Below are positions 42,001 to 56,500 of a stretch of 64,000 nt of DNA, piece by piece. Under the pieces are notes generated by a model, which saw nothing but the letters and a program-made list of their open reading frames with translations, was not told the origin of the DNA and made no database searches. Position 1 is the first letter of the stretch; each line of letters begins with the position of its first letter. Both the position numbers and the translations under genes were made by a program. The stretch spans positions 124,001 to 188,000 of the forward strand of contig BCKE01000063.1 in the NCBI GenBank assembly GCA_001600495.1, read 5' to 3'. The stretch comes from Pilasporangium apinafurcum (taxonomy: Eukaryota > Oomycota > Peronosporomycetes > Pythiales > Pythiaceae).

Positions 42001-44449
42001 CTGACACGCTCAAATTCCTTTCGTTCTTTGGTCTGGCAGCTATGGAACATGCAATGCTACACCCGCTGTCTACTATTACACCTTCTTCGGTCATATCTCC
42101 AAGTCAAACCCCAGTGACTACCACTGGAATCAATCAAGAAACCATCACTGCAGTGGCAAGTCCTCGTTCTTCCGAAGAGACTAGCAAACAAAATCCAGTT
42201 GATCAGAATATTACGAAACCGACCGAGCCAGCAGTAACAAATGTGGAGCAGCAACAGTCTCAACTCCACTCGTGCTATGTGAAGAAACTACGTGTCGCAA
42301 CGAGTTTTAACGGGAAAGATTGGACAGCATTGGGCGATTTCGAGGCCAACAGCGACGCCACAACAATCAATTCCATCATGTTACGCAGTGGGGCCGTTGG
42401 AAGGTTCTTGCGACTCACGTGCATGGAATGGGCGGAGCTACCACTCTTTCAAGTCGAAGTCTTTGGACGCGAAGCTAGTGAGAGCAACGAGTTAGCGAAA
42501 TCTATGGAGATGCTTGGGGCAAAGGCAACAGATTTTCTGCAACAATTACTCAATACAGCGTCGTTGCTTCTCGACGAAGCAAAAGCATTGTGGGAGAAAG
42601 CTAAAGATGTTGATCGTGAGAAGCAGGAGGAAATGACGAATCTCGTGGCCGAACTTTCACGCTTGAAACAACAAAACACAGGGCTGGAGAAGCAAGTAAA
42701 GGATTTACAACATCATCAGGCGCAATTACAGCTTCATTTAGATCAAGAAACCAAAAAAATCCAGGAAGAGCAGGATAAAAGCATGAAACTCACCACGGAA
42801 ACGCAGCAAATAGTGTGTCAGCTTGAGGAAATGAAGAAGCAACGTGATGCAGTCGAAGCAAAAGTGAGTGAACAGGTCCACACGATCACAACCATCACAC
42901 TCCAGCAATCAGAACAGCAAAAAACAATCGAGTCCCTTCAACAATCGAAACGTGATTTGGAGGAGCTCTGTACAAACCTTCGAAACCAGCTACAGAATAA
43001 AGACCAACAGGAAGGTCACAATGAGTCCAAGATTGCCAGCATTTACGGTGAGCTGATGGCAGCGAATGTGCAGATTGATGAGCTGAAGCGCCAGTTGGAG
43101 ACCTCGGAGCAAATGCGAAAAGAACAGGAAACGCTGCGCGAGAGTTTGCATGCGCAATTGCAGCAACAGCGAAGTTCAATGGCTGAGAAAGAGACAAGAT
43201 TAGAGCAGGTAATCAAACAGAAGCAACAAGATGCAGATCAAGCGCTACTTGGCATAAAAATGGAGAACGAACGGCTTCGCCGAGAGGTGGATCGCGGTAT
43301 CGCAGCCGAAAAAATACATCAGACAAACAACAACGACTTGGTTGAACAGGTGAAGACTCTAAAGGACGAGATCGACGAGTGGAAACAAAAGCTGAAAACT
43401 GCTGAGGCTAAAAGCGCAGCCCTGGCCACGCCTGAGTATGATTCGCCTGCAAATAGCAACAACCGGAACGCCGAGGAACAACAAGAAAAGCTGTTGCTGG
43501 AAGCGCAGACCCGTGAATTGCGTTGTCTCGCGGAAATAGACAAGATGGAGACCAAATTGCATGTCTGCGAAGAAAATTTGAAGCAAGCCGAGCAGAAACT
43601 CGTAAAATCCGAGAAAGAGCATCAGGTGCTAAAGCAGCGTATTGCGGAGCTGGAAGATATTGAAGAAGAGCTGCAACTGCAATTGCAAGTCGTGATCGAC
43701 GAACGCGATTCTGCGCGGCAAAAAGAGGAGCAACTTTTTGCCGAGAACAACGAAAAAGAGCAGGAAATTGAGCGCATACGTGACGGCTACGGTGCGTACC
43801 ATTGATTGTCTCATTTGGTTGAGTAAATGGAATGACCTTTACCTGATTTTTTTGTTTGCATCTGTCATGTAGTGTGGGTAACAGATCGGATGAACTCGAA
43901 AGAAGACGAGCTGAGCGAGTTACAGGAACAACTGGAGAAATATCAATCGCTATTGGAAATTACGACGAAGAAGAAAAACTCACTGAGCGCTGATCCATCG
44001 ACCATTAACCTAATGAAGGTTTACACGCATGTCCTTGGTATGATTACACTTTTAATTATCGGTATATTTCACGACATGAGGCAACCTGATTTTGACTTTA
44101 CTCTTGATTCGTAGGTTCGCAAACAAGTGAGGAGCCTGGAACGGCCGAAGAAATGTTGCGTAAACTGGCGGAATGGTTTGAGCGGTCGTCACCTCATTCT
44201 TCAGAAGCTCTAGTTGCTAACAAGGCGAACCACAAAGCATCCGTACAACTGTCCAATGGGCTAGCAGCACCATCTCCATCTTCTGACGAGCAGAAAAAGG
44301 TGAAATCGACACCGTCAATAGAGAGAATAGGAACGCGTAGCCGCATATCTGCTGATGGTACGGACGTAAAAGACGGGGAAGTGGACTATGACGATGACTT
44401 TGACGTGGACGAGAGTGATAGTAGGAAGAAATTGGCTGTCAACACGTAG
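39033..44449 (+). CDS. Kinesin-3-like motor with split discoidin-like (F5/8 type C) domain
   Basis: Three exons (39033-43791, 43873-44037, 44115-44449), 1752 residues. The N-terminal motor (about 1-350) has P-loop GQTGSGKT at 91-98, SSRSHSIF, DLAGSERAAST and YRNSKLTRVLQESLGGNS, all intact, and resembles kinesin-3. Coiled coil follows to about 760. Then a discoidin-like jelly roll begins (PHFWLPEEQDKSPALIIDF, RFFDSIMIVGG), is interrupted by about 290 residues of mostly helical sequence, and resumes about residue 1080 (KKLRVATSFNGKDWTALG, AVGRFLRLTCMEWAELPLFQ). A 550-residue Gln/Glu-rich coiled coil ends in an acidic tail (DYDDDFDVDESDS). Discoidin domains usually bind carbohydrate or lipid head groups or ciliary partners. 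No FHA domain is apparent. Confidence 0.85.
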
Positions 44450-44576
44450 TTTGGGGTGCCGCACATAAGCAGCAGTGATATACAATGCAGCGCTCTGCCA
44501 TATTTATCAAATAACAACAAAATCATTTTTTTACATACTTTCATGTATACATCCATACCTTTTGTATGGAATTATC

Positions 44577-47500
44577 TCATTCTTCCCATCCAAGTTGATT
44601 CGCAGCGACACTGTCACCATCGGCGTCGATCTCTTGGCAGTTATAGATCGCATACAGCAATTTGTCGCGGAGCACCTGTTCACATGAATAGATCGGTAGT
44701 TCTACTGAGAAGAAACACGTGTGTGCAATTGGAAGGTAAAGATCAGCGCTTCGACCAGGCTGCTGCTTTGAAAACGACTGCAATTTGAACAGTTGAGGGA
44801 ACTCCTTCTCATTCGCCGGCAGCCGTGAGCGTCCCCACACAAACCGTAAAAATGCGCTCCGTTCATCGTGTGAGAAGTTACGCAGAACTTGCCAGAACCA
44901 CACGATATGTTCGTCGCTGGCATTGCAACTCGAGTATTCAGTACATCTCTGCAGTAAATCCACATCTATCTCAGGCGATCCGCAGACGAGTTGCTCCAGT
45001 TCAGACCCGCAAAAGCACGACAACAGTTTTGCCGGCACGACCTTCGCAAGCCCACGAAAAACTGCAGCAATTTGATCGTCAAACTCTTGCAAGCGATAGC
45101 GTTCGACTAGATCGGCGTACTCGCATCGCGTCGCAAAAGTGACCGGAATTGATGCACCCCCAGCTTTCAGCTCGACGACACGATTGTCAGCCGACAGTGT
45201 CGTAAATGTCTCCATCACTACATCTTCAAACATCTCGTCCGTCACGCCTAACTGGTCGATCGTGCGCATTTTCTGCATCGAATTCACAATCATTGTATCC
45301 ATAGCCGCTAAATCTTCTACTGTCACGCATTCCCCAACCAATTTCTTCCATACTAGTAGCGCAATATGCAACGGTAGATAGTGCTTACTCCGAATCGAAG
45401 CACCCAATAGTTTCCCCAGAAACTCGTACATCTGCAGCAGCATTGGCTGCGTTGCCCCGGGATTCAATATCCATTTTTCACGGCCAATACCAACGTTGTG
45501 TTGTGCGTTCGATGTTGTCAGCAGCAATGGCAACTGGCCACTTTGAAGCTCTTCGCAGTACTGCGCAAACGTTTCTCTGTATGGTCCCCCTGCATCCTGT
45601 GCGTTTTCGCCCAGAAATTGGACATGGTAAATGTTCTCTGCCCGTCGAAAATGTCCGCCATCCAGTGTGTTCAACTGCCTGAACGCTTGAGAAAAAAGTG
45701 TGTACCTTCCCTCCAGATCAACTTTTCCTGTAGCACGATGCCGCATCGCTTTCACGCGGTTCAGCGTGAGTTCAAACGCCACAGCACTATCGTTTGTGCG
45801 CCCGATGGCATCTTCCCACACTGCACGCTTCACGAGGTAAAACATCCGGAAGCGGTGCTCTGCCATCAACTGATGAAGGAGAACTTGGTTGCCGTTTTCT
45901 GCGAGGCTAGTGGTGGTACCAACTGATGGAGAACGGAAGCCAACGTACGGCAGCACACGGTGGATAAGAGCGTTGAACTCTTGCAGGACCTTAAAGCGCC
46001 GTGCAAGGCGATCGTGAGCATCTCCAGCTCTCGTCAGTGCACGGATGGTTAACTCCTCTTTCCCGTCTGAAATGGAAGATCCAACTACTTGAGCTGTGGT
46101 AATTTCCATGAGCACCGGCCACCGCAACATTTCTTCTTCGTCTGGTGCTATTTCGCCCCAAGTGACGCGCAGCAGCTGATTTACGGTGAGCTGCTTTGTT
46201 TGAGCGATTTTATTGACATACTTAACCAGTTGCTGGTCGTGACGAGACAAAAATCCATTCGAACCTTCTGCAAGCCGAATTGTATTGGCATGGAAGCGTC
46301 GACGGCCAATAGATTCCAAGGAGAAATGTGGGATCACAAAGAACTTGTACCCCCAATATTGTATCTCGTCTTTCTTTGATTGATCATGCGATGAAAAGAA
46401 CGGAGAAGAACCCTCTTGGTTCCTTTTCGCTGCTACGATGTCTGGGATGCAACCGTCATCCCATACGTCCTCATCCTGGCGTCTACTGTCGTCAGCAGCT
46501 GAAGCTGGCGAAGCGACGCAAATTCTTCCGATTTGGTCGTTGCCGCTGGCGTCGTTCGCCACCATTCCCGATCCTTCATCCAGCTTCCACCAGCCAACCA
46601 CACGTGGCGTAAATTCTTGAACTTTGTGTCGATACACTACCGGCTCCCATTTGGTGACACCATAATCAAAGATCTCAAACTGAATATCTGTTTCAGAAAT
46701 GCCACACGCCTCCAGAACTGACACGGTTTGCATCTCCTCCGCTTGGTATTTCGGTATGTGTCTAAATGGTCTTTGTCCAAAGTTCCACGCAATTGCTTGC
46801 GCACCCTGATGCCCAAGGCTCGCGGCGGGAGCAAATCCACCCTGGTGAACGGCATCAATCACAGAAAATGTATTGGATTCAGCTCTAGTCGATGAATGGT
46901 GCCGAGGTGAAAACGGCGAAGATAATGCCGAATCTGACCGTCGAATAGGGCTTTTTGGGCTTGAAATTTGAGTTCCACCTCTTCTGGGTGTCAATGGTCG
47001 TTCACTTAACAGCCAATTGACAGCCGTAGACACGTCTGCAGCACCAGACGCAGCTACAGATTCTTCTGATACTTGACGAGAAAATCCAATTGAGAACATC
47101 TCTTCCACAAGTTTATCAAAGCCATTTACGTGATCATCAGACGTCGCACTTTGATCAAATCTATCATTATAAGCTGCAGTCGTGCTGTGTAAGTCCGTGG
47201 TCGCGACCAGCTCGCCGTTGATATAGAACAGCATATTTAACGTCTTGCGTTCGAATGCACAACCAATGATGTCACCATTACGGGAGAATATATCACTGAA
47301 AAAAGTACCACCACCGCTCGCGCGCGGACTGGCTATCCCGGTATTGTCATCAGCCTGACCCGCAGGTGCCTTATTTATCGTCCCCGCAAAATGGCTTAAA
47401 CGCTGAGCTGGTTCAATACCAAACGAATGCGGGTCTTCACCGACCATTATGTCACGACCGCTGAGCTTCGCATGCTTCCAAATCCACCCAATCGACATTT

Positions 47501-50500
47501 TACCAGTCGTTAATGCATGAGCCTCAAAATACACGACATCATCCAACCTCGATGCTTCAGTTGGAGGCGACGTCGAAACAAAACCATTCAGTCTCACTGC
47601 TACCAAGTCTTTTCCAGTCCGGTTTGTTGTCACGAATTTTTTCATATGTGGTGGAACGACGAATGCTCGTGATGGAGATCTTGGAGGAGACGGTGGTACT
47701 ATCAATGGCGACAGAGCAGATTTTAATTGTCGTGGAGTTCCAGATTGCATGCTAGTGGGTCGATTCCCTCTGTCTGCACCTTCCAAACCGTTAGCATGGC
47801 TGCGCACTTGTTCCATTTGAAGAGCGACATCCCATATTCGAACATCGCATAAATGACCATGAAGCGGTTTTAATTGAGAGGCAAAGTAATGTTCCCCAAA
47901 CTGAATTGATGCCAGCGGTATATGTCGCAGTTGTTCCCGTTGTTTACATCGACTGGAATACGCTAACTGGCCATTTTGATACAACAACGCTTTCGAACCG
48001 CACCAAACGAATGCAACATGAATCCATTCGTCTACAACTGCCTTAGACATGTCAACGCTATCATCCAAGGTTGTAGTCGATCCGTTCATAGAGAGCGAAT
48101 CAGCATGTGCTGTGAGCACAAATTTCTTGTGGCGATCGATCGACACAACAAGGGAAAAGCGAGAATCAGAACCGCTGATGCGAACTAATTCCATCCCCGC
48201 ATCCCCGTCAAGACTATCTGGTAGTTGAATTGTATCTGAATCAATGTATAGCCAGAATTCGAGCGTGTAGTCATCACCGAAGTTGAGTTTGCTTGTCTCT
48301 GGGTCGAGATCCAATACAACTGCCGTCGAACCAGTCAATCCCACACTTCCACAGAAGTCAGTGATCTGAGAGCTCAGATTGAGTGCGGACTGTGTTGTAC
48401 TACCGGATTCGATTTCATATAAGAGGGAATCGCCATTAATAACCAGTGATGAGAAAGGTTGAACGGTAAGACGAAGTGCCTGAATATCGTATCGTCCCTT
48501 CGCACCAAAGCGGTAAACATTTTCGTTTCCAGTAACCTCCCATCTGATACGTAAGGCAGATCCAGCGTCACCTTCCCATGCAACAACTTCGAGTACCGTA
48601 CCAATGCTTCCTGCGCCACCATCTTCGTTTCCATACTCCCAATCGAGAGATCGAACGACATGATCACCAGCACGAAGCAATGTGCCTCGTCTTGACGCTT
48701 CAGATGAGAATAAGTGAGGATGCTTATCTTCTTCTACATCGCCGTTGAGCCCAGTGAAAGTGAACTTGGGGTCATTTTCACCCTGATTATCGTAAAAACG
48801 GATTTTATCGTCCGCTGGGAGCTTTGTGCGTTTGTCAAATCTGATTTCCAGTGCAATAGCTCCAGGTACATGAACAGTGTCGCGACTCGTCTTCTTGCCT
48901 TCAGTTAGAAAAGGGTGACGACTTTCCTTCGCGATCACATTCGACATGCGATTTTCACGGAAGTCCAACATCATCCCGACAGCGTCGACAAGCTGTGTGT
49001 ACCAACTTCGATGAACGGGTGTTGGAAGTAATGCTATAGGTGAGCAGTACAACATGCGGAAGTCAATCTGATCAGTGGGATCTGTGACAACAACTGCAAC
49101 ACGAAATTTGTTTGCTTTTATGAGTAAATCCAATGCATGCCATGAAGATGCGCTTTCGCAACCGCTCTGTCCGCATATAACAGCGGCTAACATTCTGTTC
49201 TTCCTGACCACCAATATCCGTAGATTGAAGTTTAATTGGATTGACAGTACGTCGCCCTCGCGAAGTGGGCTTCCAATTGCTGCAATATCACTGAAGTGGT
49301 CATCTCCAACACAACTTTTTATGCCTGTATCACTCCACTGAATAAAAAATTTGGGTTGTTCACTATCTGACACCCCTTCTGCGATACCAACCACGATAGT
49401 GCCAGTAAGTTTTTTGACACTAATCTCGAACTGATGAAGTCCAGCTGGGATCAACTCTTCACTTGCCCAGTATCGCGATCGGATCCGCTCATCAAGGCTA
49501 CCCGAAATCGGCATTGAATATTGGTCGTCTGCGATCCTAACGTAATGTCCGCTGTCAATCGCAAGATCCAAAGCTAATGAGCATTGCACTAGAACTTGTA
49601 AGTACTGCGATTTCGACTCAACTCGCTCTTCTGTTTCGTATTGTGCACGAAGTTGGGCGTTTAGAATATCACGGACTCTCTCCACGACAAAGCACGGAAG
49701 CCTGTGAAAAGCTTTTAAGTTCTGAGTAAGATTGATCACAATCTGCAAAATATAGATCTTGATGCGTTGCGGAAATTCTTCGAGGCAGAACGCCAGTGTT
49801 TGGATCAACTCATATGAATATAGGAACTCATATATCTCATCACCTGGCAATAAGTGCGTTGCCAAGGATGATGCAATAGATAAAATCCAACAATACATTG
49901 CCAATAGCGCAACCGTTGTTTCCATAGTTTTCCCAGATGTTTCCACATTGATAAATGTATCATCTTCATCGAAGATTCCAATGGCGTATAATTTGAAACC
50001 CCAATCATTTTGGCTCGAATCAGAGTGGAAATACACTTCAAACGACTCCGCATCGATAATTAAAGGCTCTCGACCACCACAACCCGGCCAGGTTTCACTT
50101 CCTCCGCGTCCTCCATATTGAGTTTCGCCAAACGTTTCCGTTCGATTTGATCCTTGCTTGTAAAATGCTATCCAGTCGCAACCTGATTCACTCTTGGACC
50201 GTGGATCAAATACAACCTTAATCTTCTTGGCCCCCGGTATCGATACAACCCAATATTCGTCCATATTATCGTGATATGGATGGGTACTTTCAAGAATTCG
50301 CATTGCTCCGCGGCCCTTAGGCAGGATTTGTGGGGCTGCTTGCAGTAGCTCAGTGCAGCGCATCAATAGTTGTTGTGCCGCAACTTGATTGGCTTTATCC
50401 AATATGCACTGCTCAAGTCTGCTGCCCAAGGCAGAAAGGAGATGGGATTCATTATCGTATCGAAGTTCTTGTTCCTCTTGCAAAAAGTAGTGTGAGAGCA

Positions 50501-53500
50501 GTAATAACACTTCTTCGACGCTCCCCAGTTCATCAAGACGAATAGGCTCATGCTGTAGTCGACATGAAAAAAACTCTAAAATGGCTTCTCGAGCTGATTT
50601 TGTGGCCAGTGCGCGATGGCAATCATACGCAAAGCTATGGAATCGCTTTGTTTGCTCCTTTAATCCTTCAAACGAAAACTGCGAATAGAAATGAGTCAAT
50701 AACTCACGCTCCGGATTCGAGTCATCCATCTCGATAACGGTGTGAGACGATTCTAACTGTGCATCATCAATACCCAATACCAAGAGATCTTCGCGTTTCA
50801 TGAAGGAATCAGCCGACACAACATGTAGTTTTTCACCCGACCGATGCCAAATCCATCCCTCAATATCGTCACACACAAATTTCAACCATCCAGATTTGTG
50901 CTCCAGCACCACAAATTCATCTCCTACAGCTAGCTCTCGCACAACCTCAGCTGTATCGCTCCTGTCTTTGTAAACGTTTACGCCACCGCTCTCAATGACA
51001 CGATATTTTCGCTGGTTTGATTGAATCCCGTCCGTCATTTCTCGCGCTTTGTTCCGCCAATATATCAGGTCTCGCACTGGATCTTTCACCCACAGACACC
51101 GTGTGACTTCGTCTGCGTTAAGTGCTTTCTCAAATCCGTCAAACTCTTCTCCAAACGGAATTCGTTGATGAAGCATCTTTTCGTTCAGAATCTCAAACAT
51201 ATGATAAGACGTTTTGTTCAACTGTTCCAGGGAAAGAGTCAGCGGATAAACTGATGGGAATTCCGCATTGACTGTAAACTTCCATCCCCAATCGACATTC
51301 GATGCGTCTGTGCACCACAACAGCGTAAACGAATCGCTGGGGATGGTAAGAGGTGGTCTCTCACCGACACCTGGCCAATTGGCAGCGTCACCGACCCCAG
51401 AGTATTGGTACGCTCCCCAACGATCTGTAAGTGACTTGTCCTTGAAAAAGCAAAGGTAATCGCAGCCAAGCTCCGTTTGACTTTGAGGATCAAATGTGAC
51501 ATGTAACATGGATGCACCACTGAACGTTACCGCCATATACTCCATCACAGAATTTGAGTAGGGATGTTTAGATTCAAAGATTTGCGACTTTGGGGACGAC
51601 CGTGTCGGTCTCCCATCGGTTGGTGCATTGGCAAGCTTCGTCAGTAACGGTAGCAGAGGCGCAAATGAATGCACGATCTCCTTATTCTTTTCTAGCCCAA
51701 ACAAAAGATTAAGTGACTTCAAGCATCGAGCCCTAATGTCGTTGAATGCGCTGACTACAATTGACGGTGGAACTTCAGGTGGAAGAGTCAAAACTTCCTC
51801 GTATGCGTGAGCAGTGAGTTTAAATCCCCATTCGAGAGGAACATTTGACGAGCTTTCTGTATGAAACCGCACATCGACACTGGATGCAGTGATACGAAGC
51901 GGGGGAATATTCCCTGCACCAGGGAAATGGTCACCAAAATATTTCTCTTCGCCCCAGTATTCCTCTTCTGCCCCTGTTTTCTTATTGCGTTTAACGAATT
52001 GAATATAATCATTTGGTCCTGCCGTGTACGACATGTTGTCAAAATAAATGACGATCTCGTTGGCTCCAGCAAAGCTAAGCGGATATGTCATATCTTCGCC
52101 TCTCGAGTACGGATGCTCACTTTCCAACACCTCCACCATCTCGTTTCTCGTCGTTTTTGGCTTAAATATGCCATAATGGTGTGACGCTTCAACATTAAGC
52201 TGTAAAATGCGTTCATATGCTTGTCGCAGCTCTGATGCAGAGGAAATCATTCCACGTAGAAAATGAGACAGTTCAACGTGCTTTTCATCATTTAAGTACA
52301 TGACATCACCCACTGGGACATCAATCAGACGGGAGCGATCACAATCGAATAGAACTCGAGCTACACGAGTTTCATTTCGCAAGCAGAACTGTACTAAGAA
52401 ACCGCTTTCAATCGATTCCTTGCCATCAATATTAACGCAGCATCTCACTCTTCCACCAATATAGACTCCATCATATGTCCCACCAAAAAGAGCAAAAATT
52501 GCTAGCACATGCCCAATTGTCTCCGAAGGAAATAGGTCCATCGCCCTGTCCCATGACTTCACAGGTTCCATTGACGAATTTATCCAATAAACCAGGGCTT
52601 CTCTCCAGCTAAAATGTTCACTCATTCGGCGGGCAAGCGAAATGTATCCTGCGATGAGACTTGTTTCACTTTCCGACGATATTTGCAACTTCAGCATTCC
52701 ATCAGCAAACTGTTCGTTTTCTTGCTGAAGGTTATTTCTTATGTCATGGAGTTCCCTTACTTCGTCATCATATTTTCGCCAGACATTTAAGGAGTTTGAA
52801 AGACACATCATCAGAAATTCCAAGAAAGTGCCGTTAATAGCCGGAAATGCTCGTGTAAATTGCGCGTTCATCACCTCTGGAGACAGATGAGCAGCCAAAT
52901 CGGTCATCACTTTCATACTACCACAACGAACTTCCACGGACACAGTGTCGCTGAAGGCCAAAAACATGAGATTTCCAATGTTTTCAGGAGTAGCAATCAA
53001 GTTTTGGCTGAAACTTGTCTCTGAGCATGTTCGAATCAATCCCAAAATATGTAAAGTTCTTTCGTTCGGTACGAGAACCGGTACATTTTCAGGTCCTGGG
53101 CACGTGGATTGGATTTCAGCAATTAAATCAGCCTCGGAACAAGCGTAGTTGAGCACTTTCGGCTGATTAATCCAGCATTTCGAAGCCTTGGCCATCAGAA
53201 CACGACTCGGTGGTTCTCCGAAATAAAATGGATATGCATTTAGACAAGGACTCCAAATTGATGACTCATTCTGCGACTCAACAATTGGGAATTCCGGTGA
53301 AGCAAGCAACCTAAATCCCCAGCCGCTAGTACTCCCCTCGTTATGAAAGTACACCCAAAATTGATCGGAGAAAACTTCAATAGCATTTTGGACCGGCTTC
53401 TGGATGTCAATACCAGCATTGCGACGTCCACGGGATCGATTACTTTGAGCACCTGGAAAATTACGCTCAGGATCATGATATTTCCCCGAGTATTCTCCTT

Positions 53501-56500
53501 CACCCCAACACTCATCAAAGCGTTCGTCCTTGTAAATCCGAACAAACCCGGTCGACTTGTCAATGTCACAAAGAGGATCAAATGTGACACGTATTCTTAA
53601 AGCGCCTGGGATATGCACAGCCCAATACTGATCCACTGAGTCAGCAAATGGATGAGCAGACTCGACTATCTTAGAGTAAGAAGCATTTACATTCCCATCC
53701 ATAATCAAGAATGGATCCAGCAAATGTTGAGCAGTCATGGACCCATTCACATATAGCTTCAGCATCTCTTCTTCTTGAACAATTGCAATATGAGTCCATT
53801 CATTAACATCCAATTCGTGATTTACTGGATAAACATTTTCTTTGTCAGATCCGCATGCAATTTTGTATGTCAATTGACGCTGATCATTCATAAACAGGCC
53901 AAGATGGCTCCAAGGGGTGGCATGGACGGTATCATCCACTAATGTCTTGTTCCCTTTGTAGAAAATCACTCCGCCAACCCCTTCATCAGCGAGAATGATC
54001 TCGAATATACCCGATTTCGGGTCAAATGTATGTTCACTAGTGGCACCAGAATTATTCCACCGAATTTCTATGATCGTAGAATCGCGTATTGCGGTAACAA
54101 TACCGGTTTCTTGTTCTCCGCTGTCGTCACCTGAACCTTTCCAATCGGGACCATGTCGGACTTCGTCGCCGACCTTCATCGCGTATAGTGACGAATCACT
54201 TGCAAGATATAGCCATAGCGTAAAGGAATGGTTCCACCGAACGCTTGTACTCTCTAAGCAAGGTGAAGTCAGACCTGGTGAATTTTCAGGCAAATATTGT
54301 GGACGAGTATTGTACATTTCGTCGTGTAGCACCCCTTGTTGGTCATAGCTCTGCGACGAACTGGTAATGGAAACGACACCATCGAGTTGAAATCCAACAG
54401 CAGCGATGAGTTGTTTTTGAAAAGCAAAAGCATCTGTGCCTTCGTTATTCTCATCGCCGGATTCCAAACTTGTATTTGGTTTCCCACCAACGAAACGCGA
54501 CAGAAATACACTGAGGATAGATTGTGCAGCTTGACGTATTCGTAGTGAGTTGGACGATAATAATCTCAAAATTTGCGCCAGTATGCGACTGTCATGTAGC
54601 AAATACGAATCTTCGACTTGATAATCCAGTGCACAGGACTTGAGTATCCCGATGATTAACGGCGAGCTCGAATTATCTAGGGACGGTACTGAATTTAACA
54701 CTTCACTGAAACTCCCTAGGCACATACCGAATGCTTCAGCAATTTGTTGGCGAAGTGATTCGTCGCAGCCGCTTAGCCCGGTGTCAAAGTGCACACGCGA
54801 ACCCAATACGGTGGACGTGTCAGCAATCTTTCTTACTAGAGTACTCTCAAGCGAGTAGGAGGCTGCAATAGCCTTCAACGTCGATGCAAAAGATTCCAAT
54901 AGCAGGCACTGCAATCGCATACTGGAACAAAGTTTCAGTGTACGCATGAACACTTTAATACCTAGTACGCGACTTGTCGCTCGTCGATTGCGCTTGTTAA
55001 TCACATGTCTAAGTTCTTCGACATCCACGTCACTCTGAACGAATTCAAGGACTTGCTCCGTTACAGATTTCACCTGTCCGCGTTTCATTCGCTCACTCGA
55101 ATTTCGTCGGTACTGAAATAGGTTTCTTAACTCCGTTGCAGCCTGTAACTCGTCTAAAAGGTTGTACCATTTGTCAAGTGGAGATTCAGACGGACTGGAC
55201 TTCCCAATGGCATACCCGTACTTTGCCAGCAANCCCCACCGCCGTTTCGCACCACTAACGTAAGAAAATGATGCCGGTGTAAGCTCTAGGAGAAATTTTG
55301 CACGTTTCACCACATTTGTGCATAAAATCTGTAGAGCTTCTTCGGATACTCCTTTAAACGCAGAGGGTTGACGTCTCAGCCTTCGTGAGCGTCGCCGACG
55401 CGGAGATGCAGTCACATGAATACTTGCGTCTGCTGCATCACCTAGGTGAAACCAATCCCTCATTTTTTGAGCGTTCTTCCAGCCGCGAAGCATTTGTTGG
55501 GAGATATCAGATCGTAAATTTTGTGCAAATGCGTAAGCATCCATACCCCACATATTATGATGCAAGATTGCTGCCGCCACTGCACGAACCGCAGTATTGA
55601 CACCGTCGTGCGAAAGGTTTTGAGATGCACTTGAAAAAGATGCTGAGTTCGGTAGTGTTCGTTGGCGAAGTGCCCCACTTCGTTCCATCAGCGCTCCAAT
55701 GACTGCGGCGGCTTCTGAATCCTCTGGTGGGTTGGCAAAATCTTGAAGCAATTGGAGTACATTAGTGTTCTGATTATCTTCGGCACAGACACCACTTCTG
55801 AGCAAATCACTTTGTAAGACACGATCGTTCAATAGTTCTGTTTCGTCGATTGGAGCAAACAGACTCCCATCCACCAGTACCTTCATACTTTCATCCACAA
55901 TTTGCACAACGTTTTCCTGAAAGAAAACCATCCAATGCAAACGTAGGGACGATTTCTTTTCCAAGATTTCCCCTATTGCTGTGAACTTGAATCCCCAATC
56001 TGTATTGGAGCTATCTGAATGGAACAATACGTAGCAATGATCACTGTCAATGACTAGCGGAGCGTTCGTTCCAACTCCAGGCCAGTTGAACTCCAAGTCG
56101 CGACCAGAGTAGCACTGACTTCCATAAAAGGCACCTTGAGTTTTGTCTTTGTAAAAGGTAACGTAGTCGTAATTAAATTCTGTCCGACTCTGTGGATCAA
56201 ATGTGATCGAGATTCGGCTCGCACCAGGAATACGAAGTTCAGTTGTCACGTCCATATTATTCTCATACTCATGGGCCGACTCCATGACTTCCTGTTTTCT
56301 CCTCACAGATATGCCTTCAATGAGTTGCTCGCGTCGTGATGGCTCAATCATACCCACCAGGTTATCCAAAAAGGTCATGAGTTTCAGCATTTTTGGGGTA
56401 TTTACCTTGAGAAAATCATAATAGATGACCTCAAGCTGACGATCATTATTAGTACGATCTTCATAGTTGTTGTCACAATTATTGTTCATCACCCCACTCT

